NCBI RefSeq assembly: GCF_021631985.1
Contig: NZ_CP070225.1
Coordinates: forward strand, 5,394,001-5,458,000
DNA: 64,000 nt
Direction of reading: 5' to 3'
DNA from: Sandaracinus amylolyticus
Lineage (GTDB): Bacteria; Myxococcota_A; Polyangia; Polyangiales; Sandaracinaceae
Shown here: one piece after another, positions 32,239-40,709 of the stretch
Position numbering within the stretch: position 1 is the first letter of the stretch
Layout of the letters: every line of letters begins with the position of its first letter
Notes under the pieces: generated by a model
The model's database searches: none
What the model was told of the DNA's origin: nothing
What the model saw: the letters and a program-made list of their open reading frames with translations, nothing else
Made by a program: the position numbers and the translations under genes

Positions 32239-34527
32239 TTGCGAGTCCATGCAGCGTGTCTGGGTCATCCGCGCATCGGCGCGGATCGCGAGCTGAAGCG
32301 AGCGCTCGAGTCGTTCTGGGCGGGGAAGTCGTCGCGCGAGGAGCTCGAGGCGAGCGCCGCCGCGCTGCGACGGCGGCACTGGAGCGCGATGCGCGACGCG
32401 GGGATCGACGCGATCCCGAGCAACGACTTCTCGCTCTACGACCACGTGCTCGACACCGCGATCGCGCTCGGCGCGATCCCGGCGCGCCATCGCGCGATCG
32501 ACGATCCGATCGCGCGCTACTTCGCGATGGCGCGCGGGCTCCAGGATCGCGCGAACGGGATCGACGTGCCGGCCCTCGAGATGACGAAGTGGCTCGACAC
32601 CAACTACCACTATCTCGTCCCCGAGCTCGACGCCGATCAGGTGTTCTCGCTCGATCCGTCGAAGATCCTCGATGAGGTGCGCGAAGCGCGCGCGCTCGGG
32701 CTCGAGACGCGCCCGGTGATCCTCGGACCGGTCTCGTTCCTCCTCGCGTCGAAGCTCGCGCCCGGGGCCCGCGGCGGGACGCGCACCCTCGATCTGCTCG
32801 ACCGCGTGCTGCCTTCGTACGAGGCGCTCCTCGCCCGGCTCGCCGCCGAGAACGTCGCGTGGGTGCAGCTCGACGAGCCCTGCCTCGTCACCGACCTCGA
32901 TGACGACGCGATCGCCGCGATCGGTCGCGCACTCGATCGACTGCTCGCGAGCCCGGCGCGGCCGCGCGTGCTGCTCGCGACCTACTTCCGCGCGATCGAT
33001 CCCGACGTGATCGCGCGCACCCGCCTCGACGCGGTGCACGTCGATCTCGCACGCGCGCCGCAGCAGCTCGACGCGGTGATCGACGCGCTCCCGCGCGAGG
33101 CCACGCTCTCGCTCGGCGTCGTCGATGGTCGCAACGTGTGGCGCACCGATCTCGACGCGGCGCGCGCGCTGGTGCGGCACGCGATCGATCGCCTCGGCGC
33201 GTCGCGGGTGCAGGTCGCGACGTCGTGCTCGCTGCTCCACGTCCCGGTCGATCTCGCGAGCGAGCGCGCGCTCGACCCCGAGGTGCGCTCGTGGCTCGCG
33301 TTCGCAGCCCAGAAGCTCGCCGAGGTCGCGGCGCTCGCGCGCAGCGCCACCCTCGAGTCGCCCGTCGATCCGCTCTTCGCCCAGACCCGCGAGGCGCTCG
33401 CGACGCGGCGGCGCTCGGCCCGGACCCACGACCCCGCGGTGCGCGAGCGCGCGGCGCGCGTCGACGACGCGATGCTGCACCGCGCGTCGCCCTACCCGGT
33501 GCGCGCGAAGGCGCAGCGGGCGCGCTTCGATCTGCCGCGCTTCCCGACCACGACGATCGGCTCGTTCCCGCAGACGAGCGACGTGCGCGCCGCGCGCGCG
33601 TCGTGGCGCGCCGGACGCACCACCGACGCGGAGTACCGCGCGTTCCTCGAGCGCGAGACGCGCGCGTGCATCGAGCGTCAGGAGCGCATCGGGATCGACG
33701 TGCTGGTGCACGGCGAATTCGAGCGCACCGACATGGTCGAGCACTTCGGCGAGCTGCTCGAGGGCTTCGCGTTCACCGAGCACGGCTGGGTGCAGAGCTA
33801 CGGCTCGCGCTGCGTGAAGCCGCCGATCCTCTTCGGCGACGTCGCACGCCCCGAGCCGATGACCGTCGACTGGGCGCGCTTCGCGCAGTCGCTCACGTCG
33901 CGACCGGTGAAGGGCATGCTCACCGGACCGCTGACGATCCTGCAGTGGTCGTTCGTGCGCGACGATCAGCCGCGCGCCGACACGTGCAAGCAGATCGCGC
34001 TCGCGCTGCGTGACGAAGTGCGCGACCTCGAGGCCGCGGGCATCGCGATGATCCAGGTCGACGAGCCCGCGATCCGCGAGGGCCTCCCGCTGCGCGCTCG
34101 GGATCACGCCGCGTACCTGCGGTGGGCGGTCGACGCGTTCCGCCTCGCGACGAGCGGCGCGCGCGACGACACCCAGATGCACACGCACATGTGTTACTCG
34201 GAGTTCCGCGACATCCTCGCCGAGATCGCGGCGATGGACGCCGACGTGCTCTCGATCGAGACCTCGCGCTCGCACATGGAGCTGCTCGAGGACTTCGGTC
34301 GGTTCCGATATCCGAACGAGATCGGCCCCGGCGTCTACGACATCCACTCTCCGCGCGTGCCGAGCGTCGCGGAGATGCGCGATCTGCTCGAGCGCGCCGC
34401 GCGCGTGATTCCGGCCGAGCAGCTCTGGGTCAATCCCGACTGCGGCCTCAAGACGCGCGGCTGGAGCGAGGTCGAGCGCGCGCTCACGAACATGGTCGAG
34501 GCCGCGCGCGAGGCACGCGCGCGATGA
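32239..34527 (+). CDS. metE: Cobalamin-independent methionine synthase
   Basis: The 762-residue protein matches MetE length and layout: [22 protein letters not shown] at the N-terminus, [33 protein letters not shown] opening the catalytic half, and zinc ligands in HMCYSEF and NPDCGLKTR. It methylates homocysteine from 5-methyltetrahydrofolate without B12. The start is a TTG preceded by GGAGGAG. The usual MetE N-terminus begins right there, and longer upstream frames do not align. Expression should fall when B12 is plentiful, through the riboswitch upstream. The stop overlaps the next gene (ATGA). Confidence 0.95.
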   Translation: MRVHAACLGHPRIGADRELKRALESFWAGKSSREELEASAAALRRRHWSAMRDAGIDAIPSNDFSLYDHVLDTAIALGAIPARHRAIDDPIARYFAMARGLQDRANGIDVPALEMTKWLDTNYHYLVPELDADQVFSLDPSKILDEVREARALGLETRPVILGPVSFLLASKLAPGARGGTRTLDLLDRVLPSYEALLARLAAENVAWVQLDEPCLVTDLDDDAIAAIGRALDRLLASPARPRVLLATYFRAIDPDVIARTRLDAVHVDLARAPQQLDAVIDALPREATLSLGVVDGRNVWRTDLDAARALVRHAIDRLGASRVQVATSCSLLHVPVDLASERALDPEVRSWLAFAAQKLAEVAALARSATLESPVDPLFAQTREALATRRRSARTHDPAVRERAARVDDAMLHRASPYPVRAKAQRARFDLPRFPTTTIGSFPQTSDVRAARASWRAGRTTDAEYRAFLERETRACIERQERIGIDVLVHGEFERTDMVEHFGELLEGFAFTEHGWVQSYGSRCVKPPILFGDVARPEPMTVDWARFAQSLTSRPVKGMLTGPLTILQWSFVRDDQPRADTCKQIALALRDEVRDLEAAGIAMIQVDEPAIREGLPLRARDHAAYLRWAVDAFRLATSGARDDTQMHTHMCYSEFRDILAEIAAMDADVLSIETSRSHMELLEDFGRFRYPNEIGPGVYDIHSPRVPSVAEMRDLLERAARVIPAEQLWVNPDCGLKTRGWSEVERALTNMVEAAREARAR

Positions 34528-34757
34528 CGAAGGTCGACCCCACGCGCTGTCCGCTCTGCGGCGGCGACAACGAGTGCGCGCTGCTCGCGGGCGGCGGCAC
34601 CTGCTGGTGCTTCAGCGCGAAGCTCGCGCCCGAGGCGTGCGAGCGCGTGCCCGAAGCGGCGCGGGGCGTCGCGTGCGTCTGTCGCGCGTGCGGCACCGGC
34701 GAGCGCCCGCGCCGCGCAGTGCTCGCGCGGGCGCTCGATCTCCTCAGGCGCCGCTGA
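34524..34757 (+). CDS. Cysteine-rich CWC family protein
   Basis: The 77-residue protein has the CWC pattern: [13 protein letters not shown], then [11 protein letters not shown], then [10 protein letters not shown], giving eight cysteines suited to binding zinc. Its ATG overlaps the metE stop by four bases, so translation is probably coupled and it falls under the same riboswitch. The family has no known function. A link to zinc supply or methionine synthesis is inference from the gene order. It meets the oxidoreductase gene tail to tail with no gap. Confidence 0.85.
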   Translation: MTKVDPTRCPLCGGDNECALLAGGGTCWCFSAKLAPEACERVPEAARGVACVCRACGTGERPRRAVLARALDLLRRR

Positions 34758-35777
34758 TCACGGCACCATGACGACCTTGCCGACGTTCTTCCCGTGCTCG
34801 ATGCGCGCGAAGGCGTCGGCGGCCTTCTCGAACGGATGCACCGAGTCGAGGTGCGGCTTCACGACGCCCTTCTCGTAGAGCCGCACCAGCTCGTCCATCT
34901 CGGGACGCAGCATGTCGAGGCGATGCCAGAGGTGTCCGACGTTGAGCCCGGCGACGCCCTTGTTGTCGCCCATCATCTTCATCGGATCGAACTTCGGGAT
35001 CTGCAGCACCTGACCGAGCGCGTGCAGCAGTCGGCGCTTGCCCGGCACCTGCACGTTGGCCATTCCGAAACAGACCATCATCCCCGACTCGTTCAGCAGC
35101 GAATAACCCTTCTTCCAGTCGGGCCCGCCGAGCGGATCGAACACGTAGTCGACGCCGCGCCCGCCCTGGATCCGCCGCACTTCCTCGACGTAGTCCTTGG
35201 TGCGGTAGTCGATCGGATGCTGGCATCCGTGGCTGCGCGCGTAGTCGTGCTTGCTCGCCGAGCACGTGCCGAAGGTGGTCAGTCCGTCGACCGTGCGACA
35301 GAGCTGCATCGCGGCAGTTCCGACTCCGCCCGCGACCATGTGCACCAGCACCGAGTCGCCGCTGCGCACGCGCGAGATGCGGAAGAGCATGTGATACGCG
35401 GTCAGGTAATTGACCGGGATCGCCGCGCCCTCTTCGAAGCTCATCGAGTCCGGCATCGGGATCGCCTGGATCTCGGGCACGCACACCACGTCGGCGTGCG
35501 CGCCGAAGCGCTTCATGAAGATCACGCGCTGTCCCACGCGCAGCGAGGTCACGCCGGGCCCGAGCGCGTCGATCACGCCCGCGCCTTCGTAGCCCACCAC
35601 GCATGGAGGTTTCGGCGCGTCTGGATAGAGGCCCTGTCGCGCGGTGACCTCCGCGAAGTTGAGCCCCACCGCGTTCGCGCGGACGCGCACCTCCCCGGCC
35701 TGCGGCTCGGGGTCGGGCGTCTCGCGCACCTCGAGGACCTCCGGGCCCCCGTGCTTCCGGATCCACACCGCTCGCAT
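34758..35777 (-). CDS. Zinc-free medium-chain (quinone oxidoreductase/VAT1-like) reductase
   Basis: The 339-residue protein is a medium-chain dehydrogenase: MRAVWIRKHGGPEVLEVRE, VGLNFAEVTARQGLYPDAP, VGYEGAGVIDALG, and the nucleotide-binding VHMVAGGVGTAAMQL, ending HGKNVGKVVMVP. The catalytic and structural zinc cysteines are absent, as in NADPH quinone reductases and VAT1. The middle insertion (KMMGDNKGVAGLNVGHLWHR) fits the VAT1 branch. It likely reduces quinones or enones with NADPH. The start is ATG 35777; the extra upstream residues lack family resemblance. Confidence 0.87.
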   Translation of the reverse strand: MRAVWIRKHGGPEVLEVRETPDPEPQAGEVRVRANAVGLNFAEVTARQGLYPDAPKPPCVVGYEGAGVIDALGPGVTSLRVGQRVIFMKRFGAHADVVCVPEIQAIPMPDSMSFEEGAAIPVNYLTAYHMLFRISRVRSGDSVLVHMVAGGVGTAAMQLCRTVDGLTTFGTCSASKHDYARSHGCQHPIDYRTKDYVEEVRRIQGGRGVDYVFDPLGGPDWKKGYSLLNESGMMVCFGMANVQVPGKRRLLHALGQVLQIPKFDPMKMMGDNKGVAGLNVGHLWHRLDMLRPEMDELVRLYEKGVVKPHLDSVHPFEKAADAFARIEHGKNVGKVVMVP

Positions 35778-35837
35778 GGAGGCCGGGACTACAGCGATGC
35801 TGACTGCACCGCAAGACGGGTTCATCCTTCTTCATCG

Positions 35838-36065
35838 ATGCGAAACCATCGCAAGGAGCAGCTCGATCGCATGCCCGACGCGCGCGACGGGCTCACGCGC
35901 GTGGAGCGCGTCGTGCTGTGGCAGCTCGCCGAGCTGCAGAAGGAGCGCGGCGGGCGGGACGTGCCGACCGCGATGCTCTACGGGCGCGTGGTCGAGCACG
36001 TCGACATCTCGGTCGACGAGCTCCAGCGCACGCTGCAGCGGCTCGGCACGCTGAGGGTCAAGTGA
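35838..36065 (+). CDS. Small helical hypothetical protein
   Basis: The 75-residue protein (or 64 residues from ATG 35871, MPDARDGL) contains GLTRVERVVLWQLAELQKE and ISVDELQRTLQRLGTL, which together look like a small winged-helix or helical module. It has no signal or membrane helix. Its stop overlaps the GTG start of the DUF1415 gene by four bases, which argues that it is a real gene. Function unknown. Confidence 0.65.
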   Translation: MRNHRKEQLDRMPDARDGLTRVERVVLWQLAELQKERGGRDVPTAMLYGRVVEHVDISVDELQRTLQRLGTLRVK

Positions 36066-36748
36066 GCGACGACGCGCTGGTGCGCGAGTGTCTGCGCGTC
36101 TATCGGCGCTACGCGGTCGAGATCGTGGAGGCGCTCGACTTCTGTCCCTATGCCGCGCGCTGTCGCGAGGAGGCACGCACCCGCGAGGTCGTCGTGCTGG
36201 CGCGCGAGCTCGATCTCGATCGCGCGCTCGCCGAGGTCGCGCCGCTCGCAGAGGACACGCAGATCGAGGTCGCGCTGATGATCTGGCCGCGCGCGCGGTG
36301 CACGCGGCTCGAGCTCGCGCGCTTCGTCGAGCGACTGCGCAGCGCGCACCAGGCCGCGCCCGGCGGGCTCGTGATGGCGATGGAGGGCTTCCATCCCGAG
36401 GCCGACGCCGACCTGCGCGGCCCCGAGCGCCTCGTGCCCTTCGTGCGGCGCACCCCCGATCCGACGATCCAGCTGGTGCGTCACGCGGTGCTCGATCGCG
36501 TGCGGCGCGCTGCGCCCTCGGGCACGGCGTTCTTCGATCCGTCGCGCATGAGCCTCGACGACCTGATGCGCTCGCCCGCGCCGCGCCCGCTGCACGAGCG
36601 CATCGCCGAGGCGAACCACCAGACCGTGCAGCGGCTCACCGTCGAGCGCGTGCAGGCGTCGATGGACGACATCCTGCGCGATCGGGATCGCGCGTATGCG
36701 GCGCTGGGCGAGCCGCCGCGGTCGACGGGCGAACCGCCGGACGTGTAA
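36062..36748 (+). CDS. DUF1415 family protein
   Basis: The 228-residue protein opens VRECLRVYRRYAVEIVEALDFCPYAARC and continues with VALMIWPRARCTRLELARFVERL, ALVMAMEGFHPEADADL-like core (GLVMAMEGFHPEA) and RRTPDPTIQLVRHAVLDRVR, which matches the DUF1415 family. The family has no assigned reaction; conserved Cys/His positions suggest metal binding. The GTG start overlaps the small upstream gene (GTGA). Its 3' end contains the -10 of the following kinase promoter. Confidence 0.85.
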   Translation: MSDDALVRECLRVYRRYAVEIVEALDFCPYAARCREEARTREVVVLARELDLDRALAEVAPLAEDTQIEVALMIWPRARCTRLELARFVERLRSAHQAAPGGLVMAMEGFHPEADADLRGPERLVPFVRRTPDPTIQLVRHAVLDRVRRAAPSGTAFFDPSRMSLDDLMRSPAPRPLHERIAEANHQTVQRLTVERVQASMDDILRDRDRAYAALGEPPRSTGEPPDV

Positions 36749-36751
36749 CAT
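36722..36751 (+). promoter_or_regulatory. Promoter of the Ser/Thr kinase gene, near-leaderless
   Basis: TCGACG (36722-36727), 18 bases and TAACAT (36746-36751) overlap the end of the DUF1415 gene. Initiation seven to nine bases after the -10 would leave only two to four bases before the ATG at 36762, and no ribosome site is present. Confidence 0.4.
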
Positions 36752-36761
36752 CACAGCCTGG

Positions 36762-38291
36762 ATGACGACCCGTCCCGGCATCGAGTCACCGGGTTCGGCC
36801 GACGAAGATCGCGGCCGGAGCGGGCTCCGTCGTCACGTGAGCACACGGCCGATCGCTGGCTCGCCCTCGCTCGGGGCGGGCACGGTGGTCGCGGGTCGTT
36901 ATCGCGTGCGCGCGCTGATCGGCCAGGGCGGCATGGGCCACGTGTACCGCGCCGAGCAGATCGCGGTGCGGCGCGAGGTCGCGCTCAAGGTGATCCACGC
37001 GCCCGAGGGCGCGACCGAGGCGCGGCTGCGCTTCGAGCGCGAGGCGCTCGCGGCCTCGCGCATCACCAGCCCGCACGTCGTCACGATCCACGACTTCGGC
37101 CACGGCGAGCACGGCCTGCTCTACCTCGCGATGGAGCTGCTCTCGGGCGAGAGCCTCGCCCAGCGCATCCTCCGCGTCGGCACGCTGCCGGTGCACGAAG
37201 CGGTCGCGATCGCGCTGCAGATCGCGCGCGCGCTGCAGGTCGCGCACGCCGCGGGCGTGGTCCATCGCGACCTCAAGCCCGACAACATCTTCCTCGTCGC
37301 CGACGACACCGGCGCCGGTCACGTGAAGGTGCTCGACTTCGGCATCGCACGGATCACGAGCGGCGATCTCGGACCGAACGAAGCGCACCTCACGAGCACC
37401 GATCTCGTCGTCGGCACGCCGCTCTACATGAGCCCCGAGGCCTGCCGTCGCGGACCGATCAGCCCGTCGGCGGATCTCTACTCGCTCGGCGTGATCCTCT
37501 TCGAGACGATCACCGGCAAGACGCCGTTCGACGATCGCGAGCCGGTGCTCGTGATGAGCCGGCACCTCGAGATGCGCCCGCCGCGCATGCGCGAGCGCCG
37601 CCCCGATCTCGACATCCCCGAGGCGCTCGACGAGCTCGTCGATCGACTGCTCCGCAAGCGCCCCGAGGAGAGGCCGAAGAGCGCGGTCGATCTCGCGACG
37701 TCGCTGCGCGAGATCGCGGGCGGTCGCACCCGCGTGAGCGCGCCGCCGCCGAGCGTCGTGCCGATCCGCGTCGAGCCGACGGTGGTCGAGCATCCGTCGA
37801 GCGGTCTTCCGATCTCGTCGGCGACCGCGGCGTGGATCGTCGCGGGTGTGCTCGCGTGTTGCGCACTGCTCGCGGTGATCGCGTACCTCGCGCGCGCGCC
37901 GGAGCCCGAGATGGTCGTCGCGACGCTGCCACCCGCGCCGCCCGAGCCGCTGCGCGCGCCGACACCACCGCCGCCGGTGCCCACGCCGACGACGGTGGAC
38001 GTGCGCCTCGACGTGACACCCGAGGACGCGATCGTGCTCGTCGACGGCGCGGCGCTCGAGGGGCGCGTGCTCACCGTTCCGCGCGACGGCGCGCTGCACG
38101 TCGTCGAGATCCGCGCCGAGGGTCACGAGCCCCGCGCGCTCGAGGTGCGCGGCGACGTCGATCGTGTGATCACCGTCGAGCTCGCGACGCTGCCCGAGCC
38201 CTCGCGGAGGCCGCGCGCCACCACGTCGACGCGGCGACCGACCCGGCCGAGCGCGCCGCGCCCGCGCGATCCCCTCGTGCGACAGTGGTGA
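36762..38291 (+). CDS. Transmembrane Ser/Thr protein kinase with PEGA-like tail
   Basis: The 509-residue protein has a Hanks-type kinase domain: Gly-rich loop GQGGMGHVYRAE (54-65), Lys76 in VALKVI, HRDLKPDNIF (168-177), DFG (192-194) and GTPLYMSPEA. All catalytic residues are present. A single membrane helix (AAWIVAGVLACCALLAVIAYLA) follows a Pro-rich linker, then an extracytoplasmic PEGA-like domain (DVRLDVTPEDAIVLVDG, HVVEIRAEGHEPRALEV). It probably senses an envelope signal and phosphorylates cytoplasmic targets. A TPR/PEGA protein follows directly and may be a partner. Confidence 0.93.
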   Translation: MTTRPGIESPGSADEDRGRSGLRRHVSTRPIAGSPSLGAGTVVAGRYRVRALIGQGGMGHVYRAEQIAVRREVALKVIHAPEGATEARLRFEREALAASRITSPHVVTIHDFGHGEHGLLYLAMELLSGESLAQRILRVGTLPVHEAVAIALQIARALQVAHAAGVVHRDLKPDNIFLVADDTGAGHVKVLDFGIARITSGDLGPNEAHLTSTDLVVGTPLYMSPEACRRGPISPSADLYSLGVILFETITGKTPFDDREPVLVMSRHLEMRPPRMRERRPDLDIPEALDELVDRLLRKRPEERPKSAVDLATSLREIAGGRTRVSAPPPSVVPIRVEPTVVEHPSSGLPISSATAAWIVAGVLACCALLAVIAYLARAPEPEMVVATLPPAPPEPLRAPTPPPPVPTPTTVDVRLDVTPEDAIVLVDGAALEGRVLTVPRDGALHVVEIRAEGHEPRALEVRGDVDRVITVELATLPEPSRRPRATTSTRRPTRPSAPRPRDPLVRQW

Positions 38292-38295
38292 TCGA

Positions 38296-38325
38296 TTGAC
38301 CGCGCGAGAGCGTGCCGGATAGGGT
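38296..38325 (+). promoter_or_regulatory. Promoter of the TPR/PEGA gene, probably leaderless
   Basis: TTGACC (38296-38301), 18 bases and TAGGGT (38320-38325) end seven bases before the GTG at 38333. Initiation would fall on or next to the start codon. Confidence 0.55.
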
Positions 38326-38332
38326 CGGCACG

Positions 38333-39304
38333 GTGAGGCCCTTCCCTCCGCGGAGGAGCGCCGTCGTGCTGCTCGCGGCGACGATGACGGTCGCGTCGAT
38401 GCTCGTGATCGATCGCGCGAGCGCGCAGCCGAACGACGCGATGCAGGCGCGCGCGCTCTTCGAAGAGGGCGTCGCGCTCTCCGATCGCGGCGACTACGAG
38501 GCTGCGGTCGAGCGCTTCCAGCGCTCGCTCGCGCTCGTCGAGCGACCGAGCACGCTCTTCAACCTCGGCGTCGCGCTGCGCGAGCTGCGTCGCGACGAGG
38601 AGGCGATCGCCGCGCTCGAGCGCTTCCTCGAGATCGCCGACGAGTCGTTCGACGAGGTGCCGCGCACCCAAGCACGGTCCTGGATCGAGTCGATGCGCCG
38701 CGCGCTCGCAGAGCGCGGCGGGACGCTGGTGCTGGAGATCGATCCGCCCGATGCCCACGTGCGGGTCGACGGGTTCGACGTGACCGGCGAGAGCCCGATC
38801 GTGCTCGACGTCGCGTCGGGCACGCACCACGTCGAGGTCAGCGCGGACGGCGTGGGCGCGCAGCGCTTCGACGTGGTGCTCGAGGCCGGCGGTCGCGAGA
38901 CGCGACGCGTGGTGCTCGGCGCGCCCTCGTCGCGCGGCCTCGATCTCACCGATCCGCTCCGGCTCGCGGCGATCGTGACGATGGGCGGCGCGGTCGCGGT
39001 GATGGGCGGCGCGATCGCGGCGACCGCGGTGCGCGAAGAACAGGTCGCGCGGTACCACGGCGGCGGGTGCGCGCCGACCACGTGGGGCACGCGACGCGAT
39101 GCGTGCCCCGAGCTGCGCGCCGAGATCGACGTGACGACCGGCGCCGCGATCGCGACGTGGACCACCGCGGGCGTGCTCGCGGGCACGGCCGTCGTGCTCT
39201 GGCTCCTCGCGCCCACGCCCTCGACCGAGGCGCCCGTCGCCGCGATGTGCGCGCCCTCGCTCACGCCGTCGGAGATCGCGATCACGTGCGCCGGTCGTCT
39301 CTGA
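38333..39304 (+). CDS. Secreted TPR-PEGA membrane protein
   Basis: The 323-residue protein has a signal peptide (VVLLAATMTVASMLVIDRASA), tetratricopeptide repeats (ALFEEGVALSDRGDYEAAVERF, TLFNLGVALRELRRDEEAI), a PEGA domain (TLVLEIDPPDAHVRVDGFDV, GTHHVEVSADGVGAQRF) and two C-terminal membrane helices around residues 210-230 and 275-295. TPR-PEGA proteins are common in myxobacteria next to kinases with PEGA tails. I chose GTG 38333 because it suits the promoter and gives a clean signal. It overlaps the next gene by 19 bases. Confidence 0.8.
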   Translation: MRPFPPRRSAVVLLAATMTVASMLVIDRASAQPNDAMQARALFEEGVALSDRGDYEAAVERFQRSLALVERPSTLFNLGVALRELRRDEEAIAALERFLEIADESFDEVPRTQARSWIESMRRALAERGGTLVLEIDPPDAHVRVDGFDVTGESPIVLDVASGTHHVEVSADGVGAQRFDVVLEAGGRETRRVVLGAPSSRGLDLTDPLRLAAIVTMGGAVAVMGGAIAATAVREEQVARYHGGGCAPTTWGTRRDACPELRAEIDVTTGAAIATWTTAGVLAGTAVVLWLLAPTPSTEAPVAAMCAPSLTPSEIAITCAGRL

Positions 39305-40650
39305 TCCTCGCGCTCGCGACCCTCGCGTGCACCACGCCGCGCGACGACGATCGGCGCGACGCGTCGGTCGCGCTGATCGAGCAGTGCACGTCGCAGCGCG
39401 CGGGCGCGACCGGGTTCGACGACGATCTCGACGGCGCGATCGACGAAGGCTGTCCGCTCTTCGTGGGCACGCCGATGCCGCTCTCCGAGCTCCACCGCTC
39501 GAGCTCACCGCTGCTCTCTCCGTGGCTCAGCCCGGACAAGCTGCGGCTCTACCTCGTGAAGTCCGACACCGGCGAGCTCGTCGTCGCGCATCGGCGCAGC
39601 CGCGACTCGCGCTTCGGCGCGCCGGTGCTGGTCGCGCGCTGGGACGACGTGCCGGTGGTCGCGGCGACGCTCGGGAGCGACGAGCTCGAGGTGATCGTCG
39701 CGACACCGACCGCAGCGCTGGCGCGCGCGACCCGTGCCTCGCGCGAAGACGCGTTCGGCCCCCTCGAGCCGATCACGCTGACGATCGCGCCGCCGCATCA
39801 TCATCCGTCGATCTCCCGCGACGGGCGCGAGCTCTTCTTCGTCACCGCCGACGCGAGCGGGCTCTTCCTGGTGCAGCGCGCGGTGCGCAGCGCGCGCGGC
39901 GAGCCCTTCGGTCCGGCCGAGCCCGCGCTCGTGAGCGACGGCACCACGAACCAGCTCACGCCCTCGCTCTCCGACGACGGTCGCACGCTCTTCGTGTCGA
40001 TGAACGGCGCGCTCGCGAGCGCGGATCGCCTCGCGACCGGCACCTTCGCCGCGCCGGTGCTGATCGGCACGCTCGGGATCTTCCCGCACGTCGACGTGCG
40101 CACCCGCGAGATGTTCTTCGTCACGCAGGCCGCCGCGTGGTCACCGGTGCCCTCGGCGACGGTGTGGCGCGCGCCGATCTGCCGCGACGGCGCGTGCGCG
40201 CAGCGCACCATCGAGTGCGAGGGCGGCGCGCCGAGCCCCGACGGACAGCACTGCTACGTCGCGATCCGCACCCCGCTCTCGTGGGACGACGCGCGCGCCG
40301 ACTGCGAAGCACGCGGCGCGCACCTCGTGACGATCGCGTCGGCGGACGAGGCCGCGGTCGCGGTGTTCCTGCAGGCGGGTGCGGTGCAGTGGACCGGCGG
40401 GTTCGACGCGCGCGAGGACGCGCCCGAGTGCAACCTCGCGATCGCGCCCGAGGGCTGCGCGTTCGCGTGGATCGACGACGAGCCGTGGCTCTACGCGCCC
40501 TGGGCCGCGGGCGAGCCCTCGAACGCCGATCTCCTCGCGACCGGCGACGCGAACTGCGCGGCGCTCGGCGCCGACGGAACGATCGACGATCGCGCGTGCG
40601 ACACCGCGCTGCCCTTCGTGTGCGAGAGCGAGCGCGCGATCTCGTGGTGA
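39286..40650 (+). CDS. Lipoprotein with beta-propeller-like repeats and C-type lectin domain
   Basis: The 454-residue protein has a lipobox (LILALATLAC), a calcium-like acidic motif DDDLDGAIDEGCP, and WD40-like/PD40 strands (PSISRDGRELFFVTADASGLF, LTPSLSDDGRTLFVSMNG, FPHVDVRTREMFFVTQ). The C-terminus is a C-type-lectin-like domain: HCYVAIRTPLSWDDARADC, GAHLVTIASADEAA, then WAAGEPSN, NCAALG and CDTALPFVCE with the four expected cysteines. Surface sugar or protein binding is likely. The GTG start lies inside the end of the upstream gene. Confidence 0.82.
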   Translation: MRRSSLILALATLACTTPRDDDRRDASVALIEQCTSQRAGATGFDDDLDGAIDEGCPLFVGTPMPLSELHRSSSPLLSPWLSPDKLRLYLVKSDTGELVVAHRRSRDSRFGAPVLVARWDDVPVVAATLGSDELEVIVATPTAALARATRASREDAFGPLEPITLTIAPPHHHPSISRDGRELFFVTADASGLFLVQRAVRSARGEPFGPAEPALVSDGTTNQLTPSLSDDGRTLFVSMNGALASADRLATGTFAAPVLIGTLGIFPHVDVRTREMFFVTQAAAWSPVPSATVWRAPICRDGACAQRTIECEGGAPSPDGQHCYVAIRTPLSWDDARADCEARGAHLVTIASADEAAVAVFLQAGAVQWTGGFDAREDAPECNLAIAPEGCAFAWIDDEPWLYAPWAAGEPSNADLLATGDANCAALGADGTIDDRACDTALPFVCESERAISW

Positions 40651-40672
40651 GCCATCCGCGGTCCGTGTGCGC

Positions 40673-40701
40673 GTGACACGCCGCGCGAGCGCGTGTACCA
40701 G
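40673..40701 (+). promoter_or_regulatory. Promoter of the PIG-L deacetylase gene, probably leaderless
   Basis: GTGACA (40673-40678), a 17-base spacer and TACCAG (40696-40701) end eight bases before the GTG at 40710. The gap holds no ribosome site. Confidence 0.5.
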
Positions 40702-40709
40702 TCGCCGCC

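Noticed and set aside
31870-34347. Minus-strand open frame of 825 codons opposite metE
   Set aside because: Composition artefact; MetE on the plus strand has all family motifs and a riboswitch.
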